Source: Aeromicrobium massiliense JC14
GTDB taxonomy: Bacteria; Actinomycetota; Actinomycetes; Propionibacteriales; Nocardioidaceae
DNA: 64,000 nt
Direction: 5' to 3'
NCBI RefSeq assembly: GCF_000312105.1
Contig: NZ_HE978638.1
Coordinates: 550,386 to 614,385, forward strand
In this document: piece by piece, positions 46,290-54,426 of the stretch
Layout of the letters: the number at the start of each line of letters is the position of its first letter
Numbering within the stretch: position 1 is the first letter of the stretch
Translations under genes and position numbers: made by a program
Notes under the pieces: model-generated
Database searches by the model: none
Told to the model about the DNA's origin: nothing
The model's input: the letters and a program-made list of their open reading frames with translations, nothing else

Positions 46290-46807
46290 TTCTCGATCCG
46301 ATACAGCTCGACGATCCGTCGGGGTTCATCGTCGCTCACAACGAACGCGATCTTGAACATGTCGCGGCCGCCTGCGTCGTTCAGCGCTCCAATCTCGGCC
46401 ACGACTCCGAGACCATCACCAGTGTCCTCTAACTCAACTGCGTTTCCCATCGCCCATAGAGGCTGCGTCGCGTTCACGCGAGGTCCGTCAAAGTTCTCGA
46501 CGTACTGTGTGCATCCCACGCATTCGTCTGCACTCAACGCCTTGAGACGCGAGCTGTCACCAGTGCGGGCGGCGTGATTGAGCACGTCCACGTAGTACTT
46601 CGTGAACGCGGGTGCGCCCTCCGGGAACGGAGCGTTCGCCTGGGCCGGCATGGTGGGGGCGGGCTCGGTGGGTGTCGGTGACGCCGAGGTGGCCTCGCTG
46701 GTCGCCGTGGGCCTCGGCCTCGGCTCGGCGTCGGCGTCCTCGCCGGAGCAGGACGCGAGCAGCAGCAGCGCTCCGAGCGTCAGGGCGGCGGGTCCGGTTC
46801 TGTTCAT
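46286..46807 (-). CDS. small lipoprotein, DUF6318-like
   Basis: 173 residues. Lipoprotein signal with lipobox LLASC (about Cys19), a Pro/Thr/Ser-rich linker to about 55, then a compact domain containing ADECVGCTQYVENF (a CxxC pair) and ending ELYRIEK. The pattern matches the actinobacterial DUF6318 family; the function is unknown. ATG at 46807 with a GGGGGAAG ribosome site; the ATG 12 codons earlier is less likely. Translationally coupled to the downstream PKD-like gene. The 3' half is less GC-rich than the neighbours. Confidence 0.72.
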   Translation of the reverse strand: MNRTGPAALTLGALLLLASCSGEDADAEPRPRPTATSEATSASPTPTEPAPTMPAQANAPFPEGAPAFTKYYVDVLNHAARTGDSSRLKALSADECVGCTQYVENFDGPRVNATQPLWAMGNAVELEDTGDGLGVVAEIGALNDAGGRDMFKIAFVVSDDEPRRIVELYRIEK

Positions 46808-46912
46808 GCTTCCCCCGAAGGCAGTGGACAGTCCTGCCAACATAACGCCGCCGTTCCGGCGTTGTCAGCCCTTGGCTCGTCGATGTGGACGTGCGTCCGA
46901 GCCTGGGGACGA

Positions 46913-46949
46913 CGATGCCCCGCGGTCGCTGGGCGACCGCGGGGCATCG
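46913..46949 (-). terminator. terminator after secDF
   Basis: Perfect 17-bp stem (46913-46929 with 46933-46949) and a TGG loop, 14 bases past the secDF stop on the minus strand. Confidence 0.85.
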
Positions 46950-46962
46950 GGGAGGGCGGCTG

Positions 46963-49254
46963 CTAGACGGTGCCGGCCTCCCGCGTGCCGGTCTCGACGT
47001 GGGCGTACGGGTCGACGGCCTTCGGACCCTTCTCCGGGTCGTGCGGCCAGCGCTCCTCGAGCACGACCGCCAGGGCGGACGCGGTGAAGATCGTCGACAG
47101 GATGCCGAACCCGAGGCCGATCAGCAGGGCGAGCGCGAAGTCGCCCAGCGAGTCGCCACCGAGCACGTAGAGCGCAGCCAGGATGAACATGGCGCCCAGA
47201 CCGGTGTTGATGGTGCGCGGGATCGTCTGCAGGATCGCCTCGTTGACCACGTCCCTGAGCCGTCGGCCGCGGTTCTCGGCCGTGTGCTCACGGATGCGGT
47301 CGAACACGACGATCGTGTCGTTCACCGCCAGGCCGATCACTGACAGGATCGCGGCCAGGAACACCCCGTCGACGAGCTTGCCGGACCAGGCGAAGAAGCC
47401 CACCACCGTCAGCACGACCGACGACATGGACAGCACGGCCGCGGCGGCGTAGGTCCAGCGGAACCGCCAGGCCAGGTACAGCATCTGCGCGGCGACGGCG
47501 ATGATGAACGCCAGGATCGCCTTGTTGCGCAGCTCCTTGCCGAGCGTCGGGCCGATCAGCTCGTCGCGCTGCTTCTCGACCTGTCCGCCGACGGTGGCCA
47601 GCGCGTCCTGGACCTCGACGGCCTCCTCGTTCGAGATCTTCTCCAGGCGGACGCTGATGTTGTCGTCCGACCCGTCGCCGGACGACTCCTGGACGACGGC
47701 GGACGGGAAGCCCGCGTCGGCGATGGCGTCGCGCGCGGTGTCGATGGAGACGTCCTTGGAGTGCGAGAACTCCAGGACGCGACCGCCGGTGAACTCGACG
47801 CCGAGGTTGAGCCCTCGGATCAGCAGGCCGCCGATGGAGACGACGGCGATGACGATGGTGAGCGCGATCCAGGTGCCGGCGCGGCGCATCAGGTTCGGGC
47901 CCGACTCGGTGAGATAAGTCCGGATGCGTCCGGTCTTGGCCAGGCCGGTGAGGCCCGGACGGTTGCGGACGAACGAGCGGCGCACGGCCCACTCGCACAG
48001 CACGCGGGCGACGACCAGCGCCGAGAACATCGACGCGATCGTGCCGATGGACAGCGTGACGCCGAAGCCCTTGACCGGGCCGGAGGCCAGGAAGAACAGC
48101 AGCAGCGCCGCGAGCAGGGTCGTGATGTTGGAGTCGAGGATCGCCGACCAGGCCTTGTTGAAGCCGGTGCTGAGCGAGCGTTCCATGTTGCCGCGGGCGG
48201 CGTACTCCTCCCGGGCTCTCTCGAACACCAGCACGTTGGCGTCGATGGCCAGTCCGATGGCGAGTACGAAGCCGGCGAGTCCGGGCAGCGTCAGCGTGGA
48301 GCCGAGCCAGACCAGCAGGCCGTACGAGATGAGCGCGTAGGTGCCCAGCGCGATCGAGGCCAGGAAGCCCATGAGGCGGTACACGATGACGATGAAGATG
48401 CCGGTCAGCGTGATGCCGATGATGCCGGCCTCGATGGACGCGTCGATGGCTGCGTCGCCGAGCGTCGCACCGACGGTGCGCTGCTCGATGACCTCGACGG
48501 GCACGGGCAGGGCGCCGCCCTTGATGAGGACGGCCAGGTTGTCGGCCTCCTCCTGGCTGAAGTCGCCGGTGATGGACGTGCTGGAGCCGCCGCCGGAGGC
48601 GCACAGCTCGGGCACGATGCCGGGCGAGGAGATGACCTTGTCGTCCAGCACGATCGCGACGCGCTGACCGGCCGACGGGTTGGCGCAGGCCGAGGCCACG
48701 AGCTTCTTCCAGCCGGGCGCGCCCTCGCCGTTGAACTCGACGTTCACCTGCCACTGGCCGATGCCGCCCTCGGGGGTCACGGCGTTCGCGTCGCTGACGC
48801 CGTTGCCGTCCAGGACGACGGGGCCGACGAGGATCGGCGCGCCGCTCTCGTCCTGCAGGAGCTTCTGGCCCTCGGGGACCTGGGGCTCGGCCTCGGCCGG
48901 GACGCTGAGGACCTCGTGGAAGCCGAGCTGAGCGGTCTGGCCGATGACCTCGGCCGCCTCGCGCGGGTCCTGGACGCCGGGGAGCTCGACGACGATGCGG
49001 TTCTCGCCGGAGCGAGCGAGCGTCGGCTCGGACACGCCGAGGGCGTCGACGCGGCCGCGCAGCACTTCGAGCGCGCGGTCGGTGGACTCGGCGTCGGCCT
49101 TGACGCGCTCGCTGTCCTTGGTCTGCAGGACGATCTGGGTGCCGCCCTCGAGGTCGAGGCCGAGCTTGGCCGGGGTGGTGAGCGCGAGCGCGAACGACGC
49201 GGCGATGACCGCGAGCGCTGCGAGGGCGCGCCACATGTTGCTGCGGGATGTCAT
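46963..49254 (-). CDS. secDF: fused protein translocase subunit SecDF
   Basis: 763 residues: SecD and SecF joined in one chain. The SecD half has TM1 (about 9-26), GLDLEGGTQIVLQ, the P1 periplasmic domain (about 30-250), then five helices with FVLAIGLAIDANVLVFERARE. The SecF half starts near residue 455 with its TM and GVEFTGGRVLEFS, then five helices with SVIGLAVNDTIVVFDRIREH. It uses the proton gradient to pull exported proteins. Actinobacteria usually have separate secD and secF after yajC; here there is neither yajC nor ruv genes, so this may be a second, fused copy. ATG at 49254; an upstream extension of 17 codons lacks conservation signals. Confidence 0.92.
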   Translation of the reverse strand: MTSRSNMWRALAALAVIAASFALALTTPAKLGLDLEGGTQIVLQTKDSERVKADAESTDRALEVLRGRVDALGVSEPTLARSGENRIVVELPGVQDPREAAEVIGQTAQLGFHEVLSVPAEAEPQVPEGQKLLQDESGAPILVGPVVLDGNGVSDANAVTPEGGIGQWQVNVEFNGEGAPGWKKLVASACANPSAGQRVAIVLDDKVISSPGIVPELCASGGGSSTSITGDFSQEEADNLAVLIKGGALPVPVEVIEQRTVGATLGDAAIDASIEAGIIGITLTGIFIVIVYRLMGFLASIALGTYALISYGLLVWLGSTLTLPGLAGFVLAIGLAIDANVLVFERAREEYAARGNMERSLSTGFNKAWSAILDSNITTLLAALLLFFLASGPVKGFGVTLSIGTIASMFSALVVARVLCEWAVRRSFVRNRPGLTGLAKTGRIRTYLTESGPNLMRRAGTWIALTIVIAVVSIGGLLIRGLNLGVEFTGGRVLEFSHSKDVSIDTARDAIADAGFPSAVVQESSGDGSDDNISVRLEKISNEEAVEVQDALATVGGQVEKQRDELIGPTLGKELRNKAILAFIIAVAAQMLYLAWRFRWTYAAAAVLSMSSVVLTVVGFFAWSGKLVDGVFLAAILSVIGLAVNDTIVVFDRIREHTAENRGRRLRDVVNEAILQTIPRTINTGLGAMFILAALYVLGGDSLGDFALALLIGLGFGILSTIFTASALAVVLEERWPHDPEKGPKAVDPYAHVETGTREAGTV

Positions 49255-49309
49255 GGATGTCTTTCGGTGGTGACGCCGTGGGGCGTGGGACGGACGAGCG
49301 GGCACGGCC

Positions 49310-49654
49310 TCAGGCCGGCGGAGCGCGTCCTTCGCGGGTCAACGGGGTGGCCGGCTCGCCCGGGCTCGGGCGCGACGGTGCGGCGTCGGCGACGCCCTGG
49401 GGGAGCGGGGCTCCGGAGACGTCGGGCAGCGCCGCGGCCAGGTCCCAGTGCAGGTCCGGCGCGGCGCTCACCGCGGCCGGCTCGACCGTCGCCGCGAGGC
49501 GGACGGGCGCGGCGGCCGACGTGGTCTGCGAGGCGACGGTGCGCTGCACCGACGTGGGCGACGTGCGGGTCGCGGCGTGCACGACGACGAGCGCCAGGAG
49601 CAGCGGGACCGACAGCACGGCCGCGCAGCGCCGCCTGGTGGTCCCCGTGAGCAT
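49310..49654 (-). CDS. small secreted or membrane-anchored protein upstream of secDF
   Basis: 114 residues, function unknown. Arg-rich N-terminus, then a hydrophobic helix (AAVLSVPLLLALVVVHAA, about residues 10-27), then an Ala/Pro/Thr-rich extracytoplasmic tail with no recognised domain. ATG at 49654 with a TACGAT box (minus 49666-49661) ending six bases before it. It is 55 bases upstream of secDF in the same direction, so probably the first gene of that transcript. Confidence 0.6.
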   Translation of the reverse strand: MLTGTTRRRCAAVLSVPLLLALVVVHAATRTSPTSVQRTVASQTTSAAAPVRLAATVEPAAVSAAPDLHWDLAAALPDVSGAPLPQGVADAAPSRPSPGEPATPLTREGRAPPA

Positions 49655-49660
49655 CCCCTG

Positions 49661-49714
49661 ATCGTACGGGACGCACGTGGCCGGGCGGTGACGTCTCGGT
49701 GTGCGTCCTACGCT
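49661..49714. promoter_or_regulatory. divergent leaderless promoters, secDF unit and aldo/keto reductase
   Basis: Minus-strand TACGAT (49666-49661) precedes the ATG at 49654. Plus-strand TACGCT (49709-49714) precedes the ATG at 49721. Each has a six-base gap. Confidence 0.6.
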
Positions 49715-49720
49715 GACCGC

Positions 49721-50695
49721 ATGACGATCCAGATGCGCCGGCTCGGCACGAGCGACCTGTCCGTCTCCGTGGTGGGTGTGGGGTGCAACGCCTTCGGGCG
49801 CCGCATCGACGCCGACCGCACGCGCGAGGTCGTGCTCGGGGCGCTGGACGCCGGGGTGAACTTCTTCGACACCGCCGACACCTACGGCCTGGGCGCGAGC
49901 GAGGAGATGCTCGGCGCTGCGCTCGCCGGACGCCGGGACGAGGCCGTCATCGCGACCAAGTTCGGCATGGACATGCAGGGCGCCAACGGCGACGACGGCG
50001 GACGCCGCGGCTCGGCGGAGTACGTCCGCCGGGCGGCCGAGGCGAGCCTGCGCCGGCTCGGCGTCGACCACATCGACCTGTACCAGCTGCACACGCCGGA
50101 CCCGGAGACGCCGATCGAGGAGACGCTCGGTGCCATGACCGAGCTCGTGCGGGAGGGCAAGGTCCGGGCGATCGGCTCGTCGAACCTGCAGGCCTGGCAG
50201 CTCGTCGGCGCCCACCACCGGGCCAAGGCGGCCGGGCTGGAGGAGTTCGTCACCGCGCAGAACGAGTACTCGCTCTACAACCGCACGGCCGAGGTCGAGC
50301 TCGTGCCGGCCTGCGAGACGCTGCAGGTCTCGATCCTGCCGTACTTCCCGCTCGCGTACGGCCTGCTCACCGGCAAGTACCACCGGGGCCAGAAGCCGCC
50401 GGCGGGAAGCCGTCTGGAGAGCGAGACTCACCGCTACGAGAACGCCGACTGGGACACGGTCGAGGCGCTCGCCGCGTTCGGCGAGGCGCGGGGGCTGACC
50501 CTGCTGCAGGTGGCCATCGGCGGCCTGGCGGCGCAGCCGGCGGTAGGCAGCGTCATCGCCGGGGCGACCCGGGCCGACCAGGTCGTGGCGAACGCGGAGG
50601 CGGCGCAGTGGGTGCCGAGCGAGGACGACCTCGCCGAGCTCGCGACCATCGGGCGTCCGCGGCACTCGTACACGACGTTCGCGCCGCCGCGCTGA
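49721..50695 (+). CDS. aldo/keto reductase
   Basis: 324 residues, a (beta/alpha)8 barrel of the L-glyceraldehyde-3-phosphate-reductase/YghZ-like branch (AKR superfamily). Seen: GVGCNAFGRRIDADR, FFDTADTYGLGASEEMLG with catalytic Asp and Tyr, ATKFGMDM with the catalytic Lys, LYQLHTPDP with the His, and GSSNLQAWQL. It reduces carbonyls with NADPH; the substrate is unknown. The frame is open upstream but the ATG at 49721 is set by the -10 box. Followed by the structured element at 50703-50797. Confidence 0.9.
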   Translation: MTIQMRRLGTSDLSVSVVGVGCNAFGRRIDADRTREVVLGALDAGVNFFDTADTYGLGASEEMLGAALAGRRDEAVIATKFGMDMQGANGDDGGRRGSAEYVRRAAEASLRRLGVDHIDLYQLHTPDPETPIEETLGAMTELVREGKVRAIGSSNLQAWQLVGAHHRAKAAGLEEFVTAQNEYSLYNRTAEVELVPACETLQVSILPYFPLAYGLLTGKYHRGQKPPAGSRLESETHRYENADWDTVEALAAFGEARGLTLLQVAIGGLAAQPAVGSVIAGATRADQVVANAEAAQWVPSEDDLAELATIGRPRHSYTTFAPPR

Positions 50696-50702
50696 GGGAG
50701 GA

Positions 50703-50797
50703 GGTAGGGCGTCGGGCTGGGAAGCGCCTCACGGCGCAAGGCCGCTCGAAGCGGCTATTTGTGGGACCCGGGGCTTGCCACAGCCCGACGCCCCACC
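50703..50797. other. cloverleaf-like structured intergenic element
   Basis: An outer stem of 16 pairs with one mismatch: GGTAGGGCGTCGGGCTG (50703-50719) with CAGCCCGACGCCCCACC (50781-50797). It closes a multi-branch loop containing GCGCC-TCAC-GGCGC (50724-50737), GCCGC-TCGAA-GCGGC (50741-50755) and a weaker third arm (about 50761-50780). It occupies the gap between the convergent aldo/keto reductase and a hypothetical gene. It is not a tRNA (no T-arm or anticodon loop) and lacks the SRP RNA core. It may be a bidirectional terminator, a dispersed repeat or an ncRNA. Confidence 0.7.
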
Positions 50798-50828
50798 AGC
50801 GTAGCGGCCGTCCGGCGACGCACAAGCA

Positions 50829-51419
50829 CTAGTGCAGCTCGCCGGCACGCTCCAGCTCGGCGGCCCGGTGCAGGGCCTTGGCGGTGTCGAGCAGACGGGC
50901 GGCGCTGTGCGGGTCGCCGTACTCCATCTGGGCGCGTCCGATGGCGACGACGTGGGCGAACGAGGCCGCGCGGTCGAGCGCGACGTCCAGGTCGGGGCGC
51001 ACGATCCCGCTCACCACGGTGTCGACCAGGGCGATGACCTCGTCGGGTCCCGGGGGCTCGACCACGCCGGCCAGGACGACGTCGACGGGGGAGAACGCCC
51101 GCCCGGCGCTGAACTCGCGGGCGGCGCCCGCCGGGTCGCGCACGACCCAGGTGCGCAGCACGTAGAGCCGCCACAGGGCGCCGGCGATGGTCTCGGCCGA
51201 GGCCTGCGACCACAGCTCGGCGATGACGCCGAGCCCCTCCTCGTCGGCCAGGTGGACGACGCGCTCCACGAGGCCGGCGTCGGCGTCGTTGGCGGCGCCG
51301 CGGACCAGCAGGGACGCGATGCGGTGCCCGGCGGCTGCCCGCTCGGCGGGATCGGGCTCGCCGGGGAGGTCGTCGAACAGGTGGGCTCCGGGCATGGCCG
51401 GCCGGCGGAAGTCGCTCAT
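50829..51419 (-). CDS. hypothetical protein beside RNase D
   Basis: 196 residues, predicted soluble and mostly helical, no recognised domain. Features: an acidic N-terminus (HLFDDLPGEPDPAERA), helical repeats with many Ala/Val/Asp residues, and a C-terminal LLDTAKALHRAAELERAGELH helix. No signal peptide or membrane segment. It is 33 bases downstream of the RNase D gene on the same strand. A TACAGT box (minus 51433-51428) is eight bases before the ATG, so it may also have its own promoter. Confidence 0.65.
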   Translation of the reverse strand: MSDFRRPAMPGAHLFDDLPGEPDPAERAAAGHRIASLLVRGAANDADAGLVERVVHLADEEGLGVIAELWSQASAETIAGALWRLYVLRTWVVRDPAGAAREFSAGRAFSPVDVVLAGVVEPPGPDEVIALVDTVVSGIVRPDLDVALDRAASFAHVVAIGRAQMEYGDPHSAARLLDTAKALHRAAELERAGELH

Positions 51420-51452
51420 CGACGACGACTGTACGCCGCTGACCCCGAGCAG

Positions 51453-52706
51453 TCAGGCAGGTGAGGGAGAACGCAGCGCGTCGGCCAGCGGCTCGGCGAC
51501 GATGCCGACCTGCCAGCGCCGGGCGCCGGCCGCGACGAGGGTGTCGGCCACGGTCGGCGCGTCGATCGGTGACGGCGGGCTCCAGGCCAGCTCGCGCACC
51601 AGGTGCGGGGTCAGCAGGTTCTCGGACGGCAGGTCGTGCTCGTCCGCCAGTGCCGTCATCACCTCGCGCACCGCGCCGAGCCGCTCGGCGGCCGCCGGGT
51701 TCTTGTCGTTCCAGGTGCGTGGGGGCGGTGGGCCGTCGGCGCGCGGCGACGCTGCGGGCAGGTCGGCGTCGTCGAGCCGCAGGACGTCGTCCACGACCTG
51801 CTGCCAGCGGGCCAGGAAGCGGCGCGGGCCGCGGCGCTGCAGCGACTTCAGCCCACGCATGGCCTGAGCGTCGGCGGGCAGCGTCTGCGCGATCTCGAGG
51901 ATCGCCGCGTCGGGCAGGACGCGGGACGGGGTGATGTCGCGCTCGCGGGCGATCTCGTCGCGGGCCAGCCACAGGTCGCGGACGACGCCCAGGGCGCGGC
52001 GTCCGCGGGCCCGGTGGATGCCGGACGTGCGTCGCCACGGGTCGGTGCGCGGGGCAGGGCCGGTGAACGACAGCAGCGCCTCGAACTCCTCGGCTGCCCA
52101 CTCGCGCTTGCCGGCCGCGACCAGGCGCTCGTCCATGACGTCGCGCAGCTCGACCAGCACCTCGACGTCGAGCGCGGCGTACTCCAGCCACGGCTCGGGC
52201 AGGGGACGGGTGGACCAGTCGACGGCCGAGTGCTCCTTGGCCAGGCTCGACCCGAGGAGCGACTCCACCAGCGTGGCCAGGCCGACGCGGGGGAGGTTCA
52301 GCAGCCGTCCGGCGAGCTCGGTGTCGAACAGGGCGCGCGGATGCAGGCCGACCTCGGCCAGGCACACGAGGTCCTGGGTGGCCGCGTGCAGGATCCACTC
52401 GGCGTCGCCGATCGCCTCGTCGAGGCTGGACAGGTCGGGCAGCGCGATGGGGTCGATGAGCGCGGTGCCGGCGCCCTCGCGGCGCACCTGCACGAGGTAG
52501 GCGCGCTGGGAGTAGCGGTAGCCGGACGCCCGCTCGGCGTCCAGGCCGACCGGGCCGGAGCCGGCGGCCACCTTCGCCACGTAGGCGGCGAGCGCCTCGG
52601 GCGTGGCGATGACCTCGGGCAGCGGCTCGCGCAGGCGCAGCGGGGGCGCCGGCGGGGTGTCGGGCACCTCGGGCGCCTCGGGCTGGGCGGGGGTGTCCTC
52701 GCTCAT
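51453..52706 (-). CDS. rnd: ribonuclease D family 3'-5' exonuclease with HRDC domain
   Basis: 417 residues. DEDD exonuclease domain: VGLDAERASG (DxE metal ligands, about residue 55), ATQDLVCLAEVG (third Asp), and EYAALDVEVLVEL (YxxxD-type fourth ligand). An HRDC domain follows (about 215-300, ALGVVRDLWLARDEIARERD), with a second HRDC-like C-terminus. Typical of actinobacterial RNase D involved in tRNA/rRNA 3' processing. Pro-rich 30-residue N-terminus. ATG overlaps the DUF3000 stop (ATGA). Confidence 0.92.
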   Translation of the reverse strand: MSEDTPAQPEAPEVPDTPPAPPLRLREPLPEVIATPEALAAYVAKVAAGSGPVGLDAERASGYRYSQRAYLVQVRREGAGTALIDPIALPDLSSLDEAIGDAEWILHAATQDLVCLAEVGLHPRALFDTELAGRLLNLPRVGLATLVESLLGSSLAKEHSAVDWSTRPLPEPWLEYAALDVEVLVELRDVMDERLVAAGKREWAAEEFEALLSFTGPAPRTDPWRRTSGIHRARGRRALGVVRDLWLARDEIARERDITPSRVLPDAAILEIAQTLPADAQAMRGLKSLQRRGPRRFLARWQQVVDDVLRLDDADLPAASPRADGPPPPRTWNDKNPAAAERLGAVREVMTALADEHDLPSENLLTPHLVRELAWSPPSPIDAPTVADTLVAAGARRWQVGIVAEPLADALRSPSPA

Positions 52707-53287
52707 CCGCGCTGGCCGCCACGCCGCGACGGGAACGGGATGACACCGGGCTGCAGCGGCGGCAGGCCGGCGAGGGTGCAGAGCAGGTCGGACCAGGCGG
52801 CGGCGTGCTGGCCGTCGGGCACGACCGGGGTCCAGGACGCGCGCAGCTCGACCTGGGCCGAGCCGGTGTCGTCGTCGAGGTCGCCGAAGCCCTCGGACCG
52901 CACGACGGTGACCGAGCCGCTGGCGACCGCGTGCTCGGCGCCGTAGCCGGCCAGCGCGTCGACCAGCCAGCTCCAGCCCACCGAGGGCAGGACGGGGTCG
53001 GCGGCCATCTCGGGGTCGATCTCGGCACGGGCGAACGTGACGCAGCGGAAGGTGCCCTCCCAGGCGTCCTGCCCGGCGGGGTCGTGCAGCAGGACGAAGC
53101 GTCCGGTGCCGACCTCGTCGTCGTCGACGGTGACGTCGCCGGTCATCGCGTACGCGTACGGCGCGATGCGGCGGGGAGGCGGCAGCTCGTCGGCGCCCAC
53201 CTCGGGGCGCAACGAGGCGTGACGCATGGCCTCGACCGCAGCGACGAACGCTGCGGGCTCTCGGTCGATCGGCTCGCGGGCACCCAC
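52703..53287 (-). CDS. DUF3000 family protein
   Basis: 194 residues with the start chosen here. Function unknown; the family is consistently linked to RNase D and hemE in actinobacteria. Seen: AAFVAAVEAMRHASLRPEV, the conserved PPRRIAPYAYAMTGDV, RFVLLHDPAGQDAWEGTFR and VGWSWLVDALA. The frame extends to a GTG at 53332. A TACGAT -10 box (minus 53299-53294) ends six bases before the GTG at 53287, so the shorter leaderless form is more likely. Coupled to rnd by ATGA. Confidence 0.87.
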   Translation of the reverse strand: MGAREPIDREPAAFVAAVEAMRHASLRPEVGADELPPPRRIAPYAYAMTGDVTVDDDEVGTGRFVLLHDPAGQDAWEGTFRCVTFARAEIDPEMAADPVLPSVGWSWLVDALAGYGAEHAVASGSVTVVRSEGFGDLDDDTGSAQVELRASWTPVVPDGQHAAAWSDLLCTLAGLPPLQPGVIPFPSRRGGQRG

Positions 53288-53388
53288 ATCGCGATCGTAG
53301 GCGTCGGCGCCGACGTCGACCGGCTCCGACACTCCGAATCCGGCCGTCCGATGGGGACGGCGTGGGCCGCACCTGAGAGGATCGAGGG

Positions 53389-54426
53389 GTGACGACGACG
53401 TTGGCCGACAGCCCGTTCCTCCAGGCCGCCCGTGGTGGCACCCCCTCCCACACCCCGGTGTGGTTCATGCGCCAGGCGGGCCGCTCGCTGCCCGAGTACC
53501 GCGCGGTGCGCGAGGGCGTGGCGATGCTCGACTCCTGCTTCCGCCCCGAGCTGGTCGTGGAGATCACGATGCAGCCCGTGCGCCGGCACGGCGTCGACGC
53601 GGCCATCTTCTTCAGCGACATCGTCGTGCCGCTCAAGGCCATCGGCGTCGACCTCGACATCGTGCCCGGCACCGGACCGGTCGTCGCCGAGCCGATCCGC
53701 TCGGCCGACCAGCTGGCCCAGCTGCGCGACATCGAGCCTGACGACGTCGAGCCGATCGCCGAGTCGGTCCGCGGCCTGGTGGACGAGCTCGGCTCCACGC
53801 CGCTCATCGGCTTCGCCGGGGCGCCGTTCACCCTCGCGTCGTACCTGATCGAGGGCGGACCGTCGCGCGACCACCGCCGCACCAAGCAGCTCATGTACGC
53901 CGAGCCGGAGCTCTGGCACGCGCTCGCCGGCCGCCTGGCCGCGATCGCCGGACAGTTCCTGCGCGTGCAGGTCGAGAACGGCGCCTCCGCCGTCCAGCTG
54001 TTCGACTCCTGGGCCGGGGCGCTGTCGCTGGCCGACTACCGCCGGTTCGTCCTGCCGCACTCGCAGGCGGCGCTGTCCGCGCTCGACGGCCTCGACGTCC
54101 CGCGCATCCACTTCGGCGTCGGCACCGGCGAGCTGCTCGGTGCGATGGGCGAGGCCGGCGTCGACGTCGTCGGCGTCGACTGGCGCGTCCCGCTCGACGA
54201 GGCGGTCAAGCGCATCGGTCCGGGCAAGGCGGTGCAGGGCAACCTCGACCCCACCACGCTGTTCGCACCCACCGAGGTCGTCGAGCGCGAGGCCGCCCGC
54301 GTCATCGAGGCCGGCCGGACGGCGCCCGGGCACGTGTTCAACCTGGGCCACGGCGTCCTCCCCGACACCGACCCGGACGCCCTGACCCGCCTGGTCGACT
54401 TCGTCCACGGGTACGACGCGCGATGA
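53389..54426 (+). CDS. hemE: uroporphyrinogen decarboxylase
   Basis: 345 residues. Decarboxylates uroporphyrinogen III to coproporphyrinogen III. Seen: the signature [19 protein letters not shown] (about residues 24-42), [13 protein letters not shown] with the catalytic Asp, [16 protein letters not shown], and [12 protein letters not shown] near the C-terminus. Start GTG at 53389; the hexamer GAGGAT (53377-53382) six bases upstream is a near-match to the leaderless -10. It overlaps cgoX by four bases. Confidence 0.96.
   Translation: MTTTLADSPFLQAARGGTPSHTPVWFMRQAGRSLPEYRAVREGVAMLDSCFRPELVVEITMQPVRRHGVDAAIFFSDIVVPLKAIGVDLDIVPGTGPVVAEPIRSADQLAQLRDIEPDDVEPIAESVRGLVDELGSTPLIGFAGAPFTLASYLIEGGPSRDHRRTKQLMYAEPELWHALAGRLAAIAGQFLRVQVENGASAVQLFDSWAGALSLADYRRFVLPHSQAALSALDGLDVPRIHFGVGTGELLGAMGEAGVDVVGVDWRVPLDEAVKRIGPGKAVQGNLDPTTLFAPTEVVEREAARVIEAGRTAPGHVFNLGHGVLPDTDPDALTRLVDFVHGYDAR

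Noticed and set aside
50703..50797. Reading the cloverleaf as a tRNA or SRP RNA
   Set aside because: No TTC T-loop, no seven-base anticodon loop, no CCA end, and no conserved SRP helix-8 core; the outer stem is far longer than an acceptor stem.
53288..53332. GTG at 53332 as DUF3000 start
   Set aside because: No promoter or ribosome site fits it, and the -10 TACGAT would lie inside the coding region; GTG at 53287 fits the leaderless rule.
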